DNA from: Clostridiales bacterium
Lineage (GTDB): Bacteria > Bacillota_B > Dehalobacteriia > UBA4068
Assembly (NCBI GenBank): GCA_009782975.1
Contig: WRIA01000042.1
Location: forward strand, 1 to 5,996
Reading direction: 5' to 3'
Length of the DNA: 5,996 nucleotides
The notes below the pieces were generated by a model. The model was not told the origin of the DNA and searched no databases. It was given only the letters and a program-made list of their open reading frames with translations. This document shows, piece by piece, positions 1 through 5,567 of this stretch; position 1 is the first letter of the stretch, and every line of letters starts with the position of its first letter. Position numbers and translations under genes: made by a program.

Positions 1-19
1 CTTAAAAGAGCAATGAACA

Positions 20-82
20 TTTGCGAAGTTAAACATTTTATTTGCGAAGTTAAATATTTTGTTTGCGAAGTTAAATATTTTG
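20..82 (+). repeat. Three tandem 21-bp repeats (cluster 1)
   Basis: Three back-to-back 21-bp units occupy 20-40, 41-61 and 62-82. Each starts TTTGCGAAGTTAAA and ends in an AT-rich tail. Units 2 and 3 are identical; unit 1 differs from them at two positions (34 and 40). The core GAAGTTAAA recurs at 25-33, 46-54 and 67-75. The array sits 8 bases beyond the stop codon of the GT4-CsaB gene, on its 3' side, and may also lie upstream of the next gene to the left, which is out of view. A related array with the same period and core lies at 5438-5500, so the two arrays bracket the two-gene unit. The function is unknown. Candidates are regulator binding sites spaced two helical turns apart or a dispersed intergenic minisatellite. 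The array itself is directly visible and certain. Confidence 0.93.
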
Positions 83-90
83 TTTAATGA

Positions 91-2283
91 TCAGCCATTG
101 CTTATAGCCAACAGTTCTGTCGCCGCTTCTATATTTACCCTTTCGGCCTCGCGCAGGCGGCCGGCCGCAGCTTCCGCCCCGGCCTTGCCGAAGGCCAAAG
201 CCCTGTCTATGCCGGCGTAAAGTTCCTCGGCCCTTGCCATATCCAAAGATAAGCCTGTATGGGAGCCTATTTCCTGTATAAAGCTATCTACCTTAACGTC
301 GTAGGAAACACCCACCACCGGCGCGCCGCCTAAGGTGGCAAATACCAGCGCGTGCAGGCGCATACCCACAACTACCTCCATGGAGCCCAACATACCTATA
401 AGGTCTTCCACCCGGTGGCGCTTGCGGCATACATGATACGGTACGGTCATATAAGGAAGTACCGGCTCCGCCGCGGCAATATCCCTGGGCAGCTCTATGG
501 GTACGAACACCGGGGTAAGCCCGTATTTTTTATAAGCGTAACCGGCTGCGGCGGCCAAAGGCTGCGCCGCGTTGAAGTTAGGCCAGCTGCGCAGGCAAAA
601 GCCGATTTTTTTACATTCCGGCGGTACATTTTCCAGAACAAAGGCTCTTTGCACCTTATCCGCTGGGGATCTTTGTATGTTTATGGTTGGGTCCGCGGCC
701 AGCAGTATGCGGGGCTTTTCCACCCGCATTTCCCGCAAAGCGGCGCGGGAAATATTGTCGCGCAGGGTTATTACCTCCGCGGTCCGGTCAAGTATCCGCC
801 CGGCTACGCGGCGGTTGGCGGCAGACAGCACCGGGCCTATGCCGCAGCCGTACATTATTACCCGGCAACCGCACCATTTGGCGGCTTGCAGGGTAAAAAG
901 ATAGAAATATAAAGAGCGCGAAGAAGTAACATCCTGTATAAGGCTGCCGCCGCCGTTTATAAAAATGCGGGATCTGCGCAGGTTGCGTAAAAATCCGAAG
1001 ATATTGAAGATGTATATGGCGTTGGTGTGGTGATTAAGGCGCGTTTCCTTCCTGTTGCGGCTCATGACCGTAAGCGGCATATCGCTGTCTATCTCCCGCA
1101 TTTGAGAAATGATGGCCTGCAAGATCGCTTCGTCCCCTGCATTGCCCCGCCCGTAAGCGCCGCAGATGACAGCGCCCTGCCGCCCTTGCCGCCCCCGGCT
1201 GCGCTTTATCACCGCGTAGGCTGCCTCCTGCACCTCTTTCATGCGCTGCAAAGAAAATTCTTCTTTAGCCCGTTTAAACAGGTTTTCCGCCAGCCTTTGC
1301 CGCAGTTCCCCGTCGCAGGAAAGCTGATAGATGTACTCCGCCAGGGCATTTACATCCCGCGGCTCGAACAAAAAACCATCCCGCCCATGCTCTATTAAGG
1401 CGGGGATGCCGCCAACCCGGCTGGCCACCGCCGCGCAATGCTCGTAAGCGCCCTCCAGTAAGGAATAGGGAAAGGTTTCCGAAAGGGAGGCCAGCACGTT
1501 TATATCCACCTGGGCATAAAAGCCCGGCATATCCGTAACCCAGCCCACAAAATCCACGCGCTCCTTTATGCCCAGCTTAAGCGCCAGCGCGCGCAGGCTT
1601 GGCCCATCCTCGCCCGTGCCTGCTATCTTAAGCCTAAGCCGCGGGTTTTTTTCGTAGGCCAAAGCAAAGGCCCTTAACAAGGTGGGTATATCCTTGATGG
1701 GCGTAAGGCGGGCGGCAATACCCACCACAATGTCTCCTTTGGGTTTGGCCGGACGGGGATCTAAGGAGGCGCGGGAAAAATCCAGCCCATTATAGATGGT
1801 AAAGATACACTGCGGGTCGAAGCCCCGCTCTATCAGGTTGTTATCCATACGGCCCGCCACCGCCATGTAATAATCCACGCGACGCAGGGCCAGGGCATTT
1901 ATCAGGCCAAAGGTGTATTGCTTAAGGGGGGAACCCAGATAATCCAGCTTGGGATCGGAATGCACGGTGGTCACTATGGGTATGCGCCGCCGCCATTTTA
2001 CCAGCACGCCCATCATATTGGCCTTGGCCCCGTGACAGTGTATGATATCCGGCTTGAATTCATCCACCACCGCCAGTGCCATACGCAGGGCGCTTACTAT
2101 ATTTAAGCCGAAATCGGTATCGCGTACATCTATACCAAGGGAGCGCCCTTCCTCCGCGAAAGGACCCTTGCGAAAGCTGACCAGGCAAACCGTATTGCCA
2201 GACATCAACTCCCTGGTAAGGGAAAGTATATGGGTTTTCGCGCCGCCGATATCACCGCCGCCGGCGAAGTGCATTATTCGCAT
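91..2283 (-). CDS. csaB: Bifunctional GT4 glycosyltransferase - CsaB polysaccharide pyruvyl transferase fusion
   Basis: This 730-residue cytoplasmic enzyme has two domains. Residues 1-360 form a GT-B glycosyltransferase of family GT4: a glycine-rich N-terminal loop (GGGDIGGAKTH, from residue 8), GIAARLTPIKD with R192 and K197 likely contacting the sugar-nucleotide phosphates, and the E-x7-E motif at E269/E277. Residues 371-727 form a CsaB-type pyruvyl transferase: GAYGRGNAGDEAIL near 375, FINGGGSLIQD at 441, a GIGP loop at 481, and GMRLHAL with the family histidine at H644. CsaB enzymes transfer pyruvate from phosphoenolpyruvate to a sugar of the lipid-linked secondary cell wall polymer. The GT4 half probably adds a sugar to the same polymer; its donor cannot be read from sequence. 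The linker (361-370) is rich in R, Q and G. The start is set by GTGAGGT just upstream; the ATG at codon 4 is too far from it. The gene follows the SLH-protein gene after 51 bases, so co-transcription is likely. Family calls are firm; the substrate is inferred. Confidence 0.95.
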   Translation of the reverse strand: MRIMHFAGGGDIGGAKTHILSLTRELMSGNTVCLVSFRKGPFAEEGRSLGIDVRDTDFGLNIVSALRMALAVVDEFKPDIIHCHGAKANMMGVLVKWRRRIPIVTTVHSDPKLDYLGSPLKQYTFGLINALALRRVDYYMAVAGRMDNNLIERGFDPQCIFTIYNGLDFSRASLDPRPAKPKGDIVVGIAARLTPIKDIPTLLRAFALAYEKNPRLRLKIAGTGEDGPSLRALALKLGIKERVDFVGWVTDMPGFYAQVDINVLASLSETFPYSLLEGAYEHCAAVASRVGGIPALIEHGRDGFLFEPRDVNALAEYIYQLSCDGELRQRLAENLFKRAKEEFSLQRMKEVQEAAYAVIKRSRGRQGRQGAVICGAYGRGNAGDEAILQAIISQMREIDSDMPLTVMSRNRKETRLNHHTNAIYIFNIFGFLRNLRRSRIFINGGGSLIQDVTSSRSLYFYLFTLQAAKWCGCRVIMYGCGIGPVLSAANRRVAGRILDRTAEVITLRDNISRAALREMRVEKPRILLAADPTINIQRSPADKVQRAFVLENVPPECKKIGFCLRSWPNFNAAQPLAAAAGYAYKKYGLTPVFVPIELPRDIAAAEPVLPYMTVPYHVCRKRHRVEDLIGMLGSMEVVVGMRLHALVFATLGGAPVVGVSYDVKVDSFIQEIGSHTGLSLDMARAEELYAGIDRALAFGKAGAEAAAGRLREAERVNIEAATELLAISNG
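1210..1229 (-). promoter_or_regulatory. Possible internal ribosome binding site for a free CsaB domain
   Basis: Inside the fusion gene, a perfect AGGAGG (1224-1229) is followed after 11 bases by an in-frame GTG (V358, 1210-1212), 13 residues before the CsaB domain begins. Initiation here would give a protein of about 373 residues, close to the usual length of free-standing CsaB. The spacing is longer than ideal, and the bases also simply encode valine, glutamine, glutamate and alanine codons, so the motif may be coincidental. Confidence 0.2.
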
Positions 2284-2286
2284 ATT

Positions 2287-2293
2287 ACCTCAC
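2287..2293 (-). promoter_or_regulatory. Ribosome binding site of the GT4-CsaB gene
   Basis: On the minus strand GTGAGGT precedes the ATG at 2283 with a three-base gap, a short but workable distance. The second in-frame ATG, three codons later, would be 12 bases away. This favours the first ATG, which also keeps the first strand of the GT4 Rossmann fold intact. No promoter-like element is obvious in the 51-base gap, so the ribosome binding site probably serves a message starting upstream of the SLH gene. Confidence 0.65.
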
Positions 2294-2334
2294 TAAAATA
2301 CCGCTTCCATACTATATCCTCGCGCTTCCAGCTT

Positions 2335-2877
2335 CTAAATAAGGCTGTACAGCATCTTCGCCACCTGAGCCCTGGTGACATAGGCAAAAGGCGCCAGACG
2401 GTTCCCCTCCATGCCGCTTACCACCTGTAACTCCACCAAAGTGCGCACATAAGGCGCGGCCCATTGCGGCACAGCGGCAGAGTCCTCGAAAGCAAGCGCG
2501 GCCTCGGCATAGCCCCGTTCCAGGGTGCGGCCGATCATGGTCATGGCCTCGGCGCGGCTGATGGGGCTGGCCGGGTTATAAAAGAGCTGTCCGTTCAGGG
2601 CGCTGCCCTTGGTAATGCCCAAAGCGTACATGGCCTGCACGGCGGGATACGCCCATTCGCCGATGGCTGAAACATCGTCGAAGGGCAGCTCTGTCTGGGC
2701 ATATTGTTCGGTATCCACCCCAAGCCAGTTGCACATTATAACCGCAAACTGGGCCCGGTTCATATTGGTATCCGGGGCGTAGCTAAAGCCCTTGTCCCCG
2801 GCAATGCCGTTCACTATCCCCCGCTGATACAGGTAGGTGGTAAAATCCGCCGCCCAATGCCCGTCCATATCTATGAA
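2335..2877 (-). other. Region coding for three tandem SLH domains
   Basis: The C-terminal 180 residues contain three SLH domains at about 825-873, 888-942 and 953-1004. Each has the early F-x-D pattern and an aromatic anchor (W832, W899, W963), followed by the TRAE-type motif: NRAQ with R865, SRAE with R932, TRAQ with R993. Three SLH domains at the C terminus are the classic arrangement of Bacillota proteins held by pyruvylated secondary cell wall polymer. Negativicutes outer-membrane proteins instead carry a single N-terminal SLH. This matches the pyruvyl transferase encoded directly downstream. Confidence 0.93.
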
Positions 2878-5349
2878 AGGCCGGGGCTGCTCCTCTGTGG
2901 CCGCAATATCAAGAGAGCCGCGGGCAACATTGCCGCTTTTATCCCGCGCCGTTATGGTCAGGCGGTGAGAACGCCCATCGCTTTCCGGCAGAAGTGCGCT
3001 GAGCTTGCCCGCGGCCTGATCGTAGGAAAACTGAAGAGGAAGCCCGTCATAAGTAAGACGGATATTGGCCGTTTTAAGTTCCGTATCCATGTCATCCGCT
3101 ACCGTGGCGTTAAGCGTTCCTTCCTCTATAACGGCCTCTATCCGCGGCGGCTCATCATCGGCGTAACGTCCGTGGGCGCTCATTATCTGATCCAGATACA
3201 ATGTGCCGGTCTCTGCGCCCTGCTTTAGTATATCCAGGCTTATCAAACCCGTAATATCCCGCGGCAAGGGCATTGTTACATATTGCCAGCCTTCAAAATC
3301 CAGCGGCAAGCCGGTAAGCTCCAAAGCTTCCCCGTTCCTTTCTACCGTAAGTGCCAGTTGATTATCCGAGGCGTCGCCGTATATCCATAAGTTTAAATAG
3401 TTGGGCCCGTCCGTAAGGGGTAGGTACAGTGGTATACTAAGGCTGCCGTTTTCCTCCGTCAGGCCAAGGTCGTAATCCAAAGCGCCGCTGGCATTGCCAA
3501 AGCGCACCAGAGCTTTATCCGTGTTCTGAGTTAAGCTAAAGCCCGGGCCATCCCGCTCCGTGAAGTTTTCGAAATCCTCTTTAAGCTCGGCCTTGTTGCT
3601 GATACGCACCGGCACGGAAACGCTGACCGCGCCCAAAGAAGCCGTAAGCATACCTTCCCCTTCGTCCATATCATTATAGGCGGTAAGCAGGCCGTTTTCG
3701 TCTATAGTGCCGATATCCCCGCTTAAACTCCAGTTGAAGGAGGCCGCGTCCGCTATGATATTGAGATGGTTATAGGTGGCGCTCATGCCAAGCTCCACAC
3801 TGCCTCCGCCGTACAGGGTGATCTGCTGCCCCACGCTCCGCCCGCTTGCCGCGTAAAGGATCTCCACGCTATCCACACGATCCACCACCGTTACGCGGGC
3901 GCTGCCCGAAAGTCTGCCGCTTTCCGCATAAACATAGCCTGTGGAAGGCTGACGGCCCGCAGTGAAGCGGCCGTTTTCATCGACCGTGCCTATGGATAGA
4001 TTATCCACATAATAATCTGTATAGCTATAGGGCAGGTCGGCGGGCAGATAATCCTCGTTGGTGGCGGTAAGCGTAATATCCATGGAGGCCCCGGCCAGCA
4101 CCATGCTATCGTGGGGGTACAGATGCAGCCGCTGTGCCTCGCCGTAAGGGTCGCCGCGGTTTACCAGCAGTATATAGTTGGCGCAGGTACGCAGGGAACC
4201 GCCGGAAGGCCTGTTGACGGTTTTTAAGCCCTGCTGCCCCGGATACGCTGCCGATAAGGTGGTGGAACCGCCGCCGTCCAGGTTCACGGCTTCCACGCAG
4301 CCCAGCTCCCGCAGACGCTGGGCCACATCGTACAGGGTGGCCCCGGCGCTGTAGCCCTTTTGCCGCCCATCCACACTGTACATAATAAAACTGCCGTCCG
4401 TACGCACGCCCAAAGCGGTGCGCGGTTCATTGGGCGTGGTGGAAGAAACAGAAAATTCCGGGGCCACCACCACACCGTTGGTAAGCAGCCTTTCCCCTGC
4501 GCCCACGGCATAAACTATATCGTTCCAGGCGGCGTTGCCGCTGATATTTATGGTCACCTGCTGACCAACGGCAAAGGCGGACAAAGCGGCCTTTGCCACC
4601 TCGTTTTCGCTATCCCTGCCCAAAGCCAGCACCAGACAGCCGGGAGCTATATTTACAGGCCCTTGTGCGGTTCCGGCGCTTTCCACATAGGCCGTAAGGC
4701 TGCGGTTTATGCCCAAATATCCTTCCGTAACGCGCAGCACCGCATAAACGCAGGGTACGGCGGCCCTGGTAGTATCGGCGTAATCCGCGCTGAACAGCTG
4801 TATGCTCTGGCCTTTGGCGGTCAACTCTTTGTTGAGCTTTCCGATTATATATTCCTGACCATACACGTTAAGGGACATGGCAAGCCCTAAACGCCCTATA
4901 CGGGCGCGCCCGTCCTCGTAAAAGCCTATGCTATCCCAACTGCTGCCCTCGTTGCCCTTTAGCACGCCGTTTTCTATCACGGTGCTTAGCGGCACCACAG
5001 TGGACATATTAAAATAATCGGCGTTGATGGCCGCTATAACGCGGTTGCCGCGGCCTTCCAGTATTTCCGTAAGGCGGGCCAAAGAATTGCCGCCGTAGAT
5101 ATAATCCCCGTAGGCGATGATGGGCTGCACGGTATCGTTGGGTATATATTCTATGTAATTTTCCGTAACGCGGTCGTCCAGGGCAAGGCTCCAATACACC
5201 CCGCTTGAAAGCCGCGCGGCGGAGGCCAGCCGCAGCTCGCTTGCGTGCAGCAGGCTGCCCTGTTGGGCTACCGCCCCTTGCTGCGGCACAAGCAGCAGCA
5301 AGGCCACCGCAAAAACCGTCAATATTTTTAAACGTAAGCTATCCCTCAT
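2335..5349 (-). CDS. SLH-anchored phosphodiester glycosidase (NAGPA-like) with Ig-like domains
   Basis: This is an exported cell-surface protein of 1004 residues. Residues 1-28 are a signal peptide: basic start, hydrophobic stretch at 9-21, AVA before the likely cleavage site at 28/29. Residues 75-398 match the phosphodiester glycosidase family (PF09992, relatives of the human uncovering enzyme NAGPA). Marks are AAINADYFN at 106-114, GAGERLLTNG at 283-292, RTALGVR at 310, VDGRQ at 326 and NLDGGGSTT at 356-364. Such enzymes cleave sugar-phosphate diester bonds; the substrate here is unknown. Residues 405-490 and 494-583 are two Big-type Ig-like domains sharing IGT-V/I-DENG. Residues 590-727 resemble a jelly-roll carbohydrate-binding fold, and 732-818 another Ig-like segment. 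Three SLH domains (825-1004) close the protein and should bind pyruvylated wall polymer. The start is supported by AAAGGAG seven bases upstream. The CsaB fusion gene follows, suggesting enzyme, anchor and anchor ligand are co-expressed. Domain calls are strong for the glycosidase and SLH parts, weaker for the jelly-roll segment. Confidence 0.94.
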   Translation of the reverse strand: MRDSLRLKILTVFAVALLLLVPQQGAVAQQGSLLHASELRLASAARLSSGVYWSLALDDRVTENYIEYIPNDTVQPIIAYGDYIYGGNSLARLTEILEGRGNRVIAAINADYFNMSTVVPLSTVIENGVLKGNEGSSWDSIGFYEDGRARIGRLGLAMSLNVYGQEYIIGKLNKELTAKGQSIQLFSADYADTTRAAVPCVYAVLRVTEGYLGINRSLTAYVESAGTAQGPVNIAPGCLVLALGRDSENEVAKAALSAFAVGQQVTINISGNAAWNDIVYAVGAGERLLTNGVVVAPEFSVSSTTPNEPRTALGVRTDGSFIMYSVDGRQKGYSAGATLYDVAQRLRELGCVEAVNLDGGGSTTLSAAYPGQQGLKTVNRPSGGSLRTCANYILLVNRGDPYGEAQRLHLYPHDSMVLAGASMDITLTATNEDYLPADLPYSYTDYYVDNLSIGTVDENGRFTAGRQPSTGYVYAESGRLSGSARVTVVDRVDSVEILYAASGRSVGQQITLYGGGSVELGMSATYNHLNIIADAASFNWSLSGDIGTIDENGLLTAYNDMDEGEGMLTASLGAVSVSVPVRISNKAELKEDFENFTERDGPGFSLTQNTDKALVRFGNASGALDYDLGLTEENGSLSIPLYLPLTDGPNYLNLWIYGDASDNQLALTVERNGEALELTGLPLDFEGWQYVTMPLPRDITGLISLDILKQGAETGTLYLDQIMSAHGRYADDEPPRIEAVIEEGTLNATVADDMDTELKTANIRLTYDGLPLQFSYDQAAGKLSALLPESDGRSHRLTITARDKSGNVARGSLDIAATEEQPRPFIDMDGHWAADFTTYLYQRGIVNGIAGDKGFSYAPDTNMNRAQFAVIMCNWLGVDTEQYAQTELPFDDVSAIGEWAYPAVQAMYALGITKGSALNGQLFYNPASPISRAEAMTMIGRTLERGYAEAALAFEDSAAVPQWAAPYVRTLVELQVVSGMEGNRLAPFAYVTRAQVAKMLYSLI

Positions 5350-5356
5350 GATATTG

Positions 5357-5363
5357 CTCCTTT
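5357..5363 (-). promoter_or_regulatory. Ribosome binding site of the SLH-protein gene
   Basis: The minus strand reads AAAGGAG, then seven bases, then ATG at 5349. This is a strong Shine-Dalgarno sequence at near-ideal spacing. It fixes the start codon, which opens directly into a well-formed signal peptide. Confidence 0.85.
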
Positions 5364-5423
5364 GTTCAGTAAATTACTTGATAACTATATTACTAAATAT
5401 AAGCGATTTTCTACATATAGTGT

Positions 5424-5451
5424 ATGATACGTAAATATTTAGATATCTAAA
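5424..5451 (-). promoter_or_regulatory. Candidate sigma-A-type promoter for the SLH/CsaB unit
   Basis: On the minus strand TTTAGA (5446-5451) and TATCAT (5424-5429) are separated by 16 bases, giving four of six and five of six matches to the -35 and -10 consensus. Transcription would begin near 5417, with a leader of roughly 70 bases. The -35 element lies inside the 24-bp palindrome at 5433-5456 and next to the 21-bp repeats, a layout that would suit operator control. The gap is so AT-rich that other matches exist, for example TTTACG (5430-5435) with TAGAAA (5408-5413), so the exact choice is uncertain. Confidence 0.3.
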
Positions 5452-5456
5452 TATTT
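5433..5456. repeat. Perfect 24-bp palindrome, candidate operator
   Basis: The half-site AAATATTTAGAT is followed at once by its exact reverse complement ATCTAAATATTT, with no loop and no mismatch. The absence of a loop favours a DNA site for a dimeric regulator over an RNA hairpin. It lies 83 bases upstream of the SLH gene's start codon, overlaps the candidate -35 box, and overlaps the most diverged unit of the neighbouring 21-bp repeat array. The AT-rich composition raises the chance of a random palindrome, but twelve matching pairs in a row is still notable. Confidence 0.6.
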
Positions 5457-5500
5457 TATTTAGGAAGTTAAACTTTTTATTTAGGAAGTTAAACTTTTTT
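5438..5500 (+). repeat. 21-bp tandem repeats (cluster 2): two good units and one diverged
   Basis: Units at 5459-5479 and 5480-5500 match at 20 of 21 positions, each starting TTTAGGAAGTTAAAC. The preceding 21 bases (5438-5458) match the first of them at 16 positions and start TTTAGATATCTAAA, which is also the centre of the palindrome. The core GAAGTTAAA at 5464-5472 and 5485-5493 is the one found in cluster 1 (20-82), in the same orientation and with the same period. Between clusters the units differ mainly just before the core (GC versus AG) and in the tail. The array lies upstream of the SLH gene and downstream of the preceding gene. It could be a set of regulator sites; the function is not established. 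Confidence 0.85.
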
Positions 5501-5567
5501 AAACAATCCTATTTGTTTATATCCGCCCAGATTACACATCCCGCATCATTGATTCTACATAATATTG

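Noticed and set aside
20..82. CRISPR array or plasmid iterons
   Set aside because: The units are contiguous without unique spacers, so this is not CRISPR. No replication initiator gene is present to support an origin.
1..90. Intrinsic terminator after the GT4-CsaB gene
   Set aside because: The 90 bases after the stop contain the direct repeats but no GC-rich stem followed by T residues. Transcription may continue into the next gene.
352..912. Plus-strand open frame of 186 codons, with further plus-strand frames at 1027-1398, 2704-3228 and 4360-4890
   Set aside because: They lie antisense to two clearly coding minus-strand genes, have low-complexity composition and no recognisable domains, and are explained by the codon use of the opposite strand.
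4284..4511. Minus-strand open frame of 75 codons inside the SLH-protein gene
   Set aside because: It overlaps the coding sequence of the conserved phosphodiester glycosidase domain in another frame and shows no independent features.
5500..5519. Hairpin TAAACAA / TTGTTTA with a six-base loop as a terminator of the upstream gene
   Set aside because: The stem is nearly all A-T, and on the transcribed strand it is followed by A residues, not a T tract, so it does not look like an intrinsic terminator.
5530..5547. Tiny minus-strand frame starting ATGATG in the gap upstream of the SLH gene
   Set aside because: It stops after five codons and has no ribosome binding site.
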